In this document: positions 43,085 through 51,432 of the stretch, piece by piece
Numbering within the stretch: the stretch's first letter is position 1
How the letters are laid out: every line of letters starts with the position of its first letter
NCBI RefSeq assembly: GCF_030441895.1
Contig: NZ_JARJAS010000003.1
DNA length: 64,000 nucleotides
Source of the DNA: Enterococcus_D entomosocium
GTDB lineage: Bacteria > Bacillota > Bacilli > Lactobacillales > Enterococcaceae
Strand: one strand, 5' to 3'
Notes under the pieces: model-generated
The model's database searches: none
What the model was told of the DNA's origin: nothing
The model's input: only the letters and a program-made list of their open reading frames with translations
Position numbers and translations under genes: made by a program

Positions 43085-44697
43085 CTTTCTTCCTCCTCGA
43101 TTTTTTGATAGTCAAATGAATCAAAATCAGCCGCCAAACGATTGCCAGTCGTATCGATCGCAAACATCCCCACAAAAGCCCCCGTAAAGAACCCACCGTA
43201 ATGTTCTGCCACATAGTCGTCAGACAATTGCAAGCTGTCAAATAGCTGATCGATGACCTGCCACTCTTTTTGATCAAAGGAGTACGCGTATTGATAGTGG
43301 GCATAATTGACGATCGTTTTGAAGTAGACCGTTTGTACATCGGCTGGTATCACAACTTTTGATACTTTTTGGCTCTTCAGTTGGCCCTTTTCGCTTGCCA
43401 ATACAGTGATGATTTTTCCTTTCCTCTCATCATGAGTGATGTAGATCGCCGACCAATTTTGTGTATTGTAGTAATTCGTCATGCCTGCCAACTGTAGAAA
43501 CGAGGTCGGCGAAAATTCGACGGCAGTCGTTGCTTCGAAACGAAAATCGCTCCATCTTCTTGCCACCAGTGCTTGATGGAACAAGGAATTGAACGACTCT
43601 CGCCCATACAAGCGCAAATACCCTGGTCGTGCGGTCAAACTACCGATTTCCTCAGAAAAAGGAATCCGCAAGGTTTGAAACATTGGTGCCAACGACGCAT
43701 CTTCAAAATCATCAAAGCCTGATTCTGTTTCCCACGGATGTTCGGGCAGCTGTGGCTGTGGGACCTCCGCTTTTGGAAAGTTCCCGCCTGTGATATACGG
43801 CCAATCATTTTCCCAGTAAACAGACTGGATCGCTGTTTCTCGTCCGAGCGGGCAATAGCCGCGATTTTCTAAGAGGGGTGTTTCTGGATACTTCAGCGCT
43901 CGTCCTGTTAAGTGAACAAAATACCATTCATCGGTCTGCGTTTTCACAAATGAACCATGACCGGCTTTTTGTAGCGGGATCTCTGGCTGTCCCCATGAAC
44001 TAATTAGAGGGTTTTGAGGATGAACTTCATAGGGGCCTTCAATGTGTGTTCCACGAGCGATGGTACTTGCATGTTCAAATTGGGTGCCGCCTTCTGCCGT
44101 CAATAAATAATAATAGCCGTTCACTTTATACATGACCGGTGCTTCAGTCAATTTGCGCTCTGTTCCGTTGAAGATAATTTTGGGCTGCCCCACCAATTTC
44201 TTGGCTTGCCAATCAAACTCTTGGAGAGCGATCCCATAAAAGGAATGGTTTGTCGGGCGATAATCCCAGACCATGTTCAGAAAATATTTTTTGCCGTCAT
44301 CGTCATGAAATAAAGAGGGATCGAAACCAGAAGAATTCATATAGATTGGTTCTGACCAATCCCCATCAATGGTTTCACAGGTGATCAAATAATTGTTCAC
44401 ATCTTTCCAGCTATTGGATTGTGTTTTGACATCTGAATAAATCAACCAAAAACGACCATCACTGTAACTTAAGTTTGGCGCCCAAACGCCCCCAGAATCA
44501 GGATTTCCCAGCATATTCAACTGACTGACACGATTGACTGGTGTACTGATCAAGCGCCAGTTCTTCAAATCCTTCGAATGGAAGATGCGCACACCTGGAA
44601 ACCATTCAAAGGTCGACGTAGCAATGTAATAATCTTCTCCTGCACGACAAATACTCGGGTCTGGATGAAAGCCTGTTAGTATCGGATTGGTAATCAA
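43081..44697 (-). CDS. GH43 beta-xylosidase (XynB-like, second copy)
   Basis: A 538-residue GH43 with Asp13 in GFHPDPS, Asp126 in SSGFDPSLF and Glu185 in LTEAPVMYK, then a C-terminal GH43_C2 sandwich (DFEDASLAPMF, GFFTGAFVGMFA). This length and sequence match XynB-type beta-xylosidases, which cut xylobiose to xylose. TTG 44697 has AGGAGG 8 bases upstream and gives the usual N-terminus (ITNPILTGFHPDP); an in-frame ATG at 44739 lacks a site. Intracellular; first gene of the third ABC operon. Confidence 0.9.
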   Translation of the reverse strand: MITNPILTGFHPDPSICRAGEDYYIATSTFEWFPGVRIFHSKDLKNWRLISTPVNRVSQLNMLGNPDSGGVWAPNLSYSDGRFWLIYSDVKTQSNSWKDVNNYLITCETIDGDWSEPIYMNSSGFDPSLFHDDDGKKYFLNMVWDYRPTNHSFYGIALQEFDWQAKKLVGQPKIIFNGTERKLTEAPVMYKVNGYYYLLTAEGGTQFEHASTIARGTHIEGPYEVHPQNPLISSWGQPEIPLQKAGHGSFVKTQTDEWYFVHLTGRALKYPETPLLENRGYCPLGRETAIQSVYWENDWPYITGGNFPKAEVPQPQLPEHPWETESGFDDFEDASLAPMFQTLRIPFSEEIGSLTARPGYLRLYGRESFNSLFHQALVARRWSDFRFEATTAVEFSPTSFLQLAGMTNYYNTQNWSAIYITHDERKGKIITVLASEKGQLKSQKVSKVVIPADVQTVYFKTIVNYAHYQYAYSFDQKEWQVIDQLFDSLQLSDDYVAEHYGGFFTGAFVGMFAIDTTGNRLAADFDSFDYQKIEEEER

Positions 44698-44770
44698 AAA
44701 ATTTCCTCCTCTTTCCCTTTTTGGCATTTTGTGATTCAACTGAGAGTCAGTAGGAATGAGCTTCTTTCAG

Positions 44771-44791
44771 TTAGTAAGTTTTCTTTACTAA
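44771..44791. promoter_or_regulatory. Probable XylR operator before the GH43/ABC operon
   Basis: TTAGTAA-N7-TTACTAA, a perfect 21-bp inverted repeat of the same layout as the xylB and xylR sites. It lies just downstream of a TATATT -10 box (minus strand), a repressor position. Suggests xylose control of this operon. Confidence 0.55.
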
Positions 44792-44962
44792 TATACCTAA
44801 CTAAAAAAAGAAACTTGTTACTGCAGTCCATTTTAAAAATATTCACTAATCATTGTTCTATTTACTTTCTTCAGCTGAACTGTCATAATTATAAAATGAA
44901 ATCGCTATCATTCACAGGACGATTTCCACACATCGATAGACAAAAAATGGAGGAAAGATTGC

Positions 44963-45757
44963 GTGACCATTTTAGAAGAATATCATTTTGGCGAATACCT
45001 AGGCGTTTCCAGTTACCATCCCTACTCGCTTAATTACATGGAACATTTTCATCGTTCCTTTGAATTGCTTTTTTGTAGTGAAGGCGAAGCGGTTGTCAAA
45101 ATCGAAGAAAGTCCCTATGTCCTTACAACTGGCCAAGTGTTATTAGTCATGCCTTACCAGACCCATGCCATCGAAACCCCCAAGGAATCACAACTGCATA
45201 TTCTGGTTTTTTCGCCGGAGTTTATTCCAGATTTTTATGCCAAAACCAAAGATTTCGCTTTGTCAGATCCGGTTATCACCATTGATCCATCTGTTGCCAA
45301 GCAGCTCTACTATCCTTTATTTGAAACGGATTCCCTCTATTTACGAAAATCGGCACTGTATCAAGTCCTTTACCTTTTTGAGCACCAAACGACTTTACTA
45401 CCAGCCAAAAACCAAGAGGATATCCTGATCCAGCTGCTTGCCTATATCGAGTCACACTTCAAAGAAGAGCTGACGCTCGAAAAACTAAGCAGCAGTATCG
45501 GTTATAGTAGCGTCTACGTTTCCAGAATGATCACTGAGAAATTGAAAAGCACCTTTCCCCGACTTTTGAATCAAGCAAGAATACGCCATGCCTCTTTTTT
45601 GCTGACTCATAGTCTCTTGCCGATTACGGAAGTAGCAGAACAGGCTGGCTTTCAAAATGTGCGAACCTTCAATCGAAATTTCAAAGCTTTGACCTCACTG
45701 ACTCCGAAAGAATACCGCTTAACACACAATGCTCATTTTTCATTGCTGAAGGAATAG
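44963..45757 (+). CDS. AraC-family transcriptional regulator with cupin N-terminus
   Basis: A 264-residue AraC regulator: sugar-sensing cupin (about 1-140; YMEHFHRSFELLFCSEGEA) and the two-HTH DNA-binding domain (about 165-262; SSIGYSSVYVSRMITEKL and VAEQAGFQNVRTFNRNFKALTSLTPKEYR). The GTG at 44963 has GGAGG upstream. Divergent from the GH43/ABC operon, so it probably activates that operon with its sugar as effector, beside XylR repression. Confidence 0.9.
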   Translation: MTILEEYHFGEYLGVSSYHPYSLNYMEHFHRSFELLFCSEGEAVVKIEESPYVLTTGQVLLVMPYQTHAIETPKESQLHILVFSPEFIPDFYAKTKDFALSDPVITIDPSVAKQLYYPLFETDSLYLRKSALYQVLYLFEHQTTLLPAKNQEDILIQLLAYIESHFKEELTLEKLSSSIGYSSVYVSRMITEKLKSTFPRLLNQARIRHASFLLTHSLLPITEVAEQAGFQNVRTFNRNFKALTSLTPKEYRLTHNAHFSLLKE

Positions 45758-45768
45758 CAAAACAAAAA

Positions 45769-45800
45769 AGCAGCTTCACTTACCTATAAAGTGAGCTGCT
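45769..45800 (-). terminator. Terminator facing the minus strand, after the HAD gene
   Basis: AGCAGCTTCACTT pairs with AAGTGAGCTGCT, one mismatch. T6 follows on the minus strand only, so it ends transcripts from the HAD or PTS operon side and may also protect the AraC gene. The 222 bp between it and the HAD stop show no gene I can support. Confidence 0.65.
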
Positions 45801-46022
45801 ACAATCTTACTCGTTATTCTAGTCAGCCTTTTGCCACGTTCCCAGAAAGTAGTGAAAAACGTTCTAACGCTCCCCTTCTTCATAGAGAAATGAGCAGGAA
45901 AAAACCAATTGCCAAAATGAACCTTTGTTGTTTTACCGATTCCGCAACGCTATGCCTGATTTATAGCACCGTATGTTCTTGCTTAATGCCGTTTGCTTTA
46001 TCGAAGCTTCTTGGAACATCGA

Positions 46023-46745
46023 TCAAGCCCAAGAAAAATGATTCACGACTAGCCAGTCTCTGACTTCCGTCAGATCAGAAAAAGTTTTCACCTGTGCAGC
46101 TACTTCTTGCTCAAGTTTTGGCTGTTTAAGCAAAGGATACTTCCCATTTTTCTTGACTGGCAAAATACTCAAATCATCCGCAATCAGAAAAGCTGGGATC
46201 TTGGCTTGTTTTGCAGCTCTTATGCCGGCTAGAGAATCTTCTAATACCAAGGCTGCTTCAGGCTTTACGCCTAATTGTTGGCATGCTGTCAGAAAGATTT
46301 CTGGATCAGGTTTGCCCTTTCGCACTTGATCCCCAGAAACCACCGTATCAAACCAATCTGGCATCTGTTCCATTTCAAAATACGCCTTGATTTTTTCTTT
46401 CGACGAAGAGGACGCCACGGCTATCAAGCAATCTTGTTTTTTTAATGCTTCCAATAGTTCAAGAAGGCCGGGCTTTTTGAACACCCGTTTTTCTTCAGCT
46501 AAAATCACTTCTTTCTGACGATTCATCGCTTCTCGCCACCGATCCGTTGGTACCGTACTGCCATAGAGTTCCTGCATCCCTTTACGAATATCTGCTTCCG
46601 TTCTGCCAGTCAGGTAATAATAAACATCTTGGCAAACTTCAAAATCATACTCCTCCGCGGCTCTTAAATAGGCGCGGTAAGCTAACCGACCAGTTTCAAA
46701 CATCAAACCGTCCATATCAAAAATCACCAGTTTTATCTTCTCCAT
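46023..46745 (-). CDS. HAD-superfamily phosphatase (beta-phosphoglucomutase-like)
   Basis: A 240-residue HAD IA hydrolase: motif I FDMDGLMFETG (Asp9 and Asp11), motif II ASSSS, motif III Lys in KGKPDPEIF, motif IV EDSLAGIRAA. It is of the beta-PGM/phosphatase type but motif I lacks the DSD/TD pattern seen in mutases, so sugar-phosphate phosphatase is more likely. ATG 46745 has AAAGGAGG 7 bases upstream; the frame is open to 46844. It follows the PTS-operon terminator and may be read through. Confidence 0.85.
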   Translation of the reverse strand: MEKIKLVIFDMDGLMFETGRLAYRAYLRAAEEYDFEVCQDVYYYLTGRTEADIRKGMQELYGSTVPTDRWREAMNRQKEVILAEEKRVFKKPGLLELLEALKKQDCLIAVASSSSKEKIKAYFEMEQMPDWFDTVVSGDQVRKGKPDPEIFLTACQQLGVKPEAALVLEDSLAGIRAAKQAKIPAFLIADDLSILPVKKNGKYPLLKQPKLEQEVAAQVKTFSDLTEVRDWLVVNHFSWA

Positions 46746-46773
46746 CCTATGGCCTCCTTTGCTTTTCTGCGAA

Positions 46774-46812
46774 TAAAAAAGCAATGGTACCAAAATCCTT
46801 TGGCACCATTGC
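46774..46812 (-). terminator. Terminator after eda
   Basis: GCAATGGTACCAAA pairs with TTTGGCACCATTGC across a 4-base loop, one mismatch, with T6 on the minus strand. Ends the PTS operon; sits directly before the HAD gene. Confidence 0.85.
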
Positions 46813-46840
46813 TTCATCTTGTTTATATACAGCTGACTGC

Positions 46841-47458
46841 TCAACTTAGCAATGATTTTACATGCGCCAAATGGCTGTCAGCCTTTTCCCGCCCTTCTTT
46901 TACTAGCGCTTCTGACAGAATGAAGGATCCGCCAACCGCTAATACTTGCGGATCAGATAAATAGTCTTGAACATTTTCGAGAGTGATTCCGCCAGTTGGG
47001 ACAAATCGAATATCGTAAAACGGACCACTGAGGGCTTTGATTGCCGACAAGCCCCCGTAGATATCCGCAGGGAAAAATTTCACAACTGATAAGCCATAAT
47101 CCGTTGCCCGTTGAATGTCATTGGGGGTAGCTGTCCCTGGAAACACTGGAATGTTTTCGGCAAGACAAAATTCCACCACATCAGGTACAAGAGCAGGGGA
47201 AACAATAAAGCGCGCCCCTTTCTCAACCGCTGCTTTCGCTTGTTCTAAGGTGCGGACCGTGCCTGCGCCTACGATCAATTTGCCCGATTGAGAGAGTTTT
47301 TCAATCGCTTCTAAAGCAAGGTCACTGCGGAAGGTTATTTCAATAAAATACAGTTCATGCTCAATCAGCAGTGATTCTACTACTGGCAAATAGGTAAGGT
47401 CTGTTGCAGTGTAAAGAGGCAACACCCTTGTTTTTGCCAATTGTTCATAGAGTGTCAT
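46841..47458 (-). CDS. eda: 2-keto-3-deoxy-6-phosphogluconate (KDPG/KHG) aldolase
   Basis: A 205-residue class I aldolase: splits KDPG to pyruvate and glyceraldehyde 3-phosphate. Schiff-base Lys127 in VVKFFPADIYGG, Glu40 in FIEITFRSD, and VGAGTV, FPGTATPND, VPTGGI phosphate-loop motifs. Its ATG overlaps the UxuA stop by 4 bp, so coexpressed. Last gene of the PTS operon; takes KDPG made from mannonate-derived 2-keto-3-deoxygluconate, though a KDG kinase is not in the window. Confidence 0.94.
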   Translation of the reverse strand: MTLYEQLAKTRVLPLYTATDLTYLPVVESLLIEHELYFIEITFRSDLALEAIEKLSQSGKLIVGAGTVRTLEQAKAAVEKGARFIVSPALVPDVVEFCLAENIPVFPGTATPNDIQRATDYGLSVVKFFPADIYGGLSAIKALSGPFYDIRFVPTGGITLENVQDYLSDPQVLAVGGSFILSEALVKEGREKADSHLAHVKSLLS

Positions 47459-48552
47459 ACGCTCTCTCCTCCCTTCGTTCCCCTCGATTGCATTTGCTCT
47501 TTCAAGACGGCTTCATGAAGCCCTTGAAGATAACTGATACCAATCGCGCGATCATACAGACCATAGCCTGGCATCGCCACTTCCCCCCAGATCGTCCGCC
47601 CGTGATCAGGACGGATGACACCATCAAAACCGACCTCAACCAAGGCTTTCATAATGGCATACATATCTAACGATCCTTCAGTGGAAAGATGGGCAGATTC
47701 TTTAAATTTGCGTTCCCCCATAAACAACACATTGCGAAAATGAACAAAGTTGATGCGGCCTTTTAAGCCATGAACGATCTCCACCATGTCGTTTTCTGGA
47801 TCGGCACCTAACGAACCGGTGCACAACGTTACCCCATTATAAGGCGAATCCACGATGGCCATGATTTTTTTCAAGTCCTCTAAATTTTTGGTGATCCGTG
47901 GCAAACCAAAAATTTCCCAAGGTGGATCGTCCGGATGGATCGCCATTTTCACATCTACTTCTTCACACACAGGAATGATCCGCTTTAAGAAATAGCTTAA
48001 GTTATCAAAGAGGATCTCTTGAGTGACCCCTTCATAAGTTGCCATCAAACGCTGGAACTTTTTCAGTCGTTCTTCTTCCCAGCCTGGCAATTTAAAGCCT
48101 TTTGATTGGCTATGGATCAGCGTATACATCTCACTAGGTTCCATATCATCCACAACGGCTTGATCATAGAGCAAAGAGAAGCTGCCATCCTCGTTTTGAT
48201 AAAATAGATTTGTTTTTGCCCAGCCGAAGATCGGTTTGAAGCTATAGCAGATCATATGTACATCACAAGCTGCTAAATTCCGAATTGTTTGAATATATTG
48301 ATCGATGTAGTGATCCCGTTCCTCTGTTCCGGCTTTGATCGCATCGTGGATCGCCACACTCTCAATCCCTAATAGTGAAAGATGCTCTTTTTCAATTGAT
48401 GCTTTTAGTGCGTTGATTTCGGAAATCTCCCAGACATCTCCAGGCATTTTATTTAGAAGTGTTCCTACAATGCCGTGCATTCCTGGAATTTGTCGAATAT
48501 TCGTTAACGGGATCGTATCCCCTTCCCCGTACCATCGAAACCCCCATTGCAT
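47455..48552 (-). CDS. uxuA: Mannonate dehydratase
   Basis: A 365-residue UxuA: D-mannonate to 2-keto-3-deoxygluconate. Family motifs: MQWGFRWYGEGD at the start, FLKRIIPVCEEVDVKMAIHPDDPP, GVTLCTGSLGADPENDM, INFVHFRNV and MKALVEVGFDGVIRPDHGR with the metal His/Cys ligands. It follows the PTS IIA gene by 20 bp and overlaps eda. With eda it shows that a hexuronate/aldonate intermediate is handled here; no uxaC or uxuB gene is present. Confidence 0.95.
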   Translation of the reverse strand: MQWGFRWYGEGDTIPLTNIRQIPGMHGIVGTLLNKMPGDVWEISEINALKASIEKEHLSLLGIESVAIHDAIKAGTEERDHYIDQYIQTIRNLAACDVHMICYSFKPIFGWAKTNLFYQNEDGSFSLLYDQAVVDDMEPSEMYTLIHSQSKGFKLPGWEEERLKKFQRLMATYEGVTQEILFDNLSYFLKRIIPVCEEVDVKMAIHPDDPPWEIFGLPRITKNLEDLKKIMAIVDSPYNGVTLCTGSLGADPENDMVEIVHGLKGRINFVHFRNVLFMGERKFKESAHLSTEGSLDMYAIMKALVEVGFDGVIRPDHGRTIWGEVAMPGYGLYDRAIGISYLQGLHEAVLKEQMQSRGTKGGESV

Positions 48553-48572
48553 TTGCTGTCATCCTTTCGTTT

Positions 48573-49028
48573 TTAAAAATCATCGTCCTCATCAGTCTCT
48601 TCGCTACTATCACCTGCTGAAGAATTGTGCCAAAGCGCTACACTGTTTTCTCCTTGCTGGATCACTGCTGCCACCGCCTGTTCAATCGGTGTCGCCAAAA
48701 ATTGGTGATTGATCGCTTCTAATACCATCGGCAAATTCACCCCGCCGATCACATACGTCTTTTCCTGAAGCGATTCTTCTAATTGATTGATCGTTACAAC
48801 CGACTGATTGTAGGGACTCGCACTCAATAGATCAGCAAACACCAAGACACCGTCCCCTTGATCTGTTTCATGAATCGCTTCATGGATTTTGTTTCCCAGA
48901 AGTTGAATATCCTCTCCGTGGTTCAAATTAACGACCGCAATATTTTCGACACTGCCCATGATCACCTCTGCAGCATCTTTAAAACCAGTACTCAGCTGTC
49001 CGTGAGTTGCCAATACGATTCCTAACAA
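48573..49028 (-). CDS. PTS mannose-family IIA component
   Basis: A 151-residue EIIA-Man type protein: His9 in LATHGQLSTGF is the phosphorylation site. The domain ends near residue 125; then comes an acidic tail ending DEDDDF. A similar acidic DD-rich end occurs on the IIC of the same operon. Encoded between the M28-like protein and UxuA. It passes phosphate from HPr to IIB (50031-50537). Confidence 0.9.
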   Translation of the reverse strand: MLGIVLATHGQLSTGFKDAAEVIMGSVENIAVVNLNHGEDIQLLGNKIHEAIHETDQGDGVLVFADLLSASPYNQSVVTINQLEESLQEKTYVIGGVNLPMVLEAINHQFLATPIEQAVAAVIQQGENSVALWHNSSAGDSSEETDEDDDF

Positions 49029-49052
49029 ATGTTATTCCTCCTTTTTCGCTTC

Positions 49053-49928
49053 CTAACCAAATAACGCAAGAACTTTTTGCATATTCCTCAGATTCAGCTC
49101 TTTTTGCTTTAATTGTTTTCTAGGCAGCACATACGTCTGATCCTGCTGCTTTTCTGCACAAAACAGATAGTTGATGCTGCCCATTGCTTCACTACTGTGT
49201 TCGATCGCCAACTGCTGCAGTTGCCCTTCATTGAATTGCTTGCCGATAGCTCGAATCGGAGCATCGGCACCAATAGAATCTAAATAATATATCTTCGCAT
49301 TCGGCCTTACTGAATCACGTAACACTTCCAACCCGCGTTCTCCGTAACTTCCGTCATCAAGAAATGCGAAGGCCGTCGCTGTTTGACTGTTTTGACTGAT
49401 CAAGGACAGCAGCGCTAAGATAGAGGAGGTATTGCGGGTTAGATTTTGCTGAAATCCTGCCCCGCGGCTTACGCGATTTAATAGCAGAAAATAAATACCG
49501 ACCCCTGAAGCAAAAAGCGCTGTTTGCCAAGACAATAAGGGAAATCTCCCTGAGGCAAAGTGGATATAAAGCCAAGTCCCCAACAACCCTAAAAGAATCA
49601 TCACTGCTGAAGCAGTCAGAATAAATTGATTTGTTTTACGGCCTTGCTCCTGCCGATCAAAAAAATGGTAATCGCCGAAATGCTCTGGCGGTGTATCATA
49701 ATACGTGCAGATGATCCGTTTTGCTTTAGTCAGATCACCAACATACAAATTGCGTGAGGCGTTTTTTTTCGTGTGATCATACTCGATCACCTGAAGGTCT
49801 TTGCGAAATGGAATGATATCCGCGATGAGTGCCTTCAAAAATCTTTGTTTGCTTTTATCCGTTGATCGCGCTCGGTAGACATACCGATAACGAAACAGCC
49901 AATCACGAAATGCTTCTGTTTGATTCAT
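49053..49928 (-). CDS. Membrane protein with a degenerate M28-peptidase-like domain
   Basis: A 291-residue protein of unknown function with two hydrophobic helices (about 100-121 and 133-149). The rest follows the order of M28 aminopeptidase motifs with their metal ligands changed: IICTYYDTPPEHFGD (usual GAHYD), NTSSILALLSLIS (usual D..G....L), FAFLDDGSYGERGLEVL (usual EE.G..GS) and IYYLDSIGADAP (usual DM.G). So it may be a catalytically dead relative. Both sides of the gene are PTS genes (IIB and IIA), and it follows IIB by 102 bp with a weak stem between. Confidence 0.6.
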   Translation of the reverse strand: MNQTEAFRDWLFRYRYVYRARSTDKSKQRFLKALIADIIPFRKDLQVIEYDHTKKNASRNLYVGDLTKAKRIICTYYDTPPEHFGDYHFFDRQEQGRKTNQFILTASAVMILLGLLGTWLYIHFASGRFPLLSWQTALFASGVGIYFLLLNRVSRGAGFQQNLTRNTSSILALLSLISQNSQTATAFAFLDDGSYGERGLEVLRDSVRPNAKIYYLDSIGADAPIRAIGKQFNEGQLQQLAIEHSSEAMGSINYLFCAEKQQDQTYVLPRKQLKQKELNLRNMQKVLALFG

Positions 49929-50030
49929 GGCGGATTCTCCTATTCACAATTTACTGACAAGGAAGGAGGAACTCTATTTTTATAAGACCCTCCGCCTTCC
50001 TCTTCAACAGATGACGAACTCGCTCAATGA

Positions 50031-50537
50031 TTACAAATTGAACTGCTTCAACACATCTTTAAGTGTTGATTTCGGTGCAGAAGGCGTTGCCTGAAAATAG
50101 ATTGATTCCACACCATATTCTTCATTCATTTCTTTGAGTTTTTGCGCATCCGCTTGATTTAAATAAACAGATTTTGTTACCAAGAGATCCTTCTCGGGAT
50201 CTTTTTGGGCAATACCGCCTATGTTCAATTCTTTCATCGGCACGCCGTGTTTGACTAAGTCGTACATCACGCTGACGGTTTTAGCGATCAAAATACAGTT
50301 GTAATCTTTGAAGTTGTATTCATCCCAGTAAAACTTGGCTTTTTCTGGTGTAACGACGATCGTTTTTTGCCCTGTTCGGCTACCGGCATTTTTGTATAGT
50401 TCCCGCATGAACTTATCCTTAGCTACTACCTCATCCACTACAAAGATCGAGTTGACTCCGCTTTTTTGCGACAAGGTCATCATGACCTGCCCATGGATCA
50501 ATCGTTCATCTACTCGTGCTAAATTTACTACACCCAT
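50031..50537 (-). CDS. PTS mannose/sorbose-family IIB component
   Basis: A 168-residue EIIB-sor/man protein, His15 in VDERLIHGQV as phosphorylation site, with the typical IFVVDEVVAKD and NIGGI stretches. Transfers phosphate to the sugar bound by IIC/IID. ATG 50537 has AGGAAG 8 bases upstream; a GTG three codons earlier sits within that site and is less likely. In the gluconate-type PTS of enterococci the IIB is of this family. Confidence 0.92.
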   Translation of the reverse strand: MGVVNLARVDERLIHGQVMMTLSQKSGVNSIFVVDEVVAKDKFMRELYKNAGSRTGQKTIVVTPEKAKFYWDEYNFKDYNCILIAKTVSVMYDLVKHGVPMKELNIGGIAQKDPEKDLLVTKSVYLNQADAQKLKEMNEEYGVESIYFQATPSAPKSTLKDVLKQFNL

Positions 50538-50555
50538 TGTTGACACTTCCTTTTC

Positions 50556-51413
50556 TTATAAAATACCGACACCGGATAAAATAATCAGAATCAAAGTCAG
50601 CCATAGCAATGCTTGCGTGACTTTTAATCCTTTCTTTGTATAGAACCAGTAGACGCCCATTACAACTGCTAACGGCAAGATCCCTGGTACAATCTGATCA
50701 AGGATATCTTGGATAATAAATTCTCGTCCAGAAATATCAAACTGCAGCGAAGAACTGACTTTGACATAGTTTCCAGCCAGAACCCCCATCATAAACAAAC
50801 CGAGAACCGACAGTGTTTCAATGGCAGTTTGAACACCTGTACTCTGCATCAAGCCAGTTGCGTTGCGTCCCATTGAGAACGCTTGGCGGGCAAAAAACAT
50901 TCCTAGAGAAACTTGATACAGTGCAAAGCAAATGAACGGAAACAACGCACCTAGCGGACTTCCTTGCTGTGCCCAAGGGACGGCAATCGCAATAAAGATA
51001 TATTGAACGGTTCCTGAGTCGATGGCATCCCCGATTCCTGCTAAAGCACCCATCAAACCAGCTTTCGTGTTGTACATTAGATCATCCTGCATCAAGATCT
51101 CTTTTTTCTCATGCTCTTCCTCGGCCCGCTGTTGTTCCATTGATGACATCAGCCCAGTAATAACACCGCCACCCCAACTTAGCTGGGTATTGAAAAACAA
51201 CAGTTGGCGTTTGTAGGCAGCTTTCAGTGCCTCATCGTCTTTGTAAAGTTTGCGCAAAATCGGCATCATGGCGTATAAAAGCGATGGTGATAAATACCGT
51301 TCAAACGAATGCGGGATCTCATTGGCGAAATGCCATCTTAGGTATGCTTTTGTGACATCTTTCTTCGTGATTTCTTCCGGTGCGCCTTGCGCTTTTTGAA
51401 TTATTTCGGTCAT
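50556..51413 (-). CDS. PTS mannose-family IID component
   Basis: A 285-residue IID membrane protein: N-terminal cytoplasmic part (FANEIPHSFERYLSPSLLYAM), then the conserved GIGDAIDSGTVQYIFIAIA and a run of helices to the C-terminus. With IIC it forms the sugar channel. It lies 19 bp after IIC and 18 bp before IIB. Confidence 0.92.
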   Translation of the reverse strand: MTEIIQKAQGAPEEITKKDVTKAYLRWHFANEIPHSFERYLSPSLLYAMMPILRKLYKDDEALKAAYKRQLLFFNTQLSWGGGVITGLMSSMEQQRAEEEHEKKEILMQDDLMYNTKAGLMGALAGIGDAIDSGTVQYIFIAIAVPWAQQGSPLGALFPFICFALYQVSLGMFFARQAFSMGRNATGLMQSTGVQTAIETLSVLGLFMMGVLAGNYVKVSSSLQFDISGREFIIQDILDQIVPGILPLAVVMGVYWFYTKKGLKVTQALLWLTLILIILSGVGIL

Positions 51414-51432
51414 TACTGCTCCTCCTTATCGA

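Noticed and set aside
45791..46063. 90-residue plus-strand ORF after the AraC gene
   Set aside because: No ribosome-binding site, low-complexity sequence without a recognised fold, and it overlaps the HAD gene on the other strand; most likely chance.
49961..50000. Stem between PTS IIB and the M28-like gene
   Set aside because: Pairing is broken and loop is long, so it is not annotated as a terminator.
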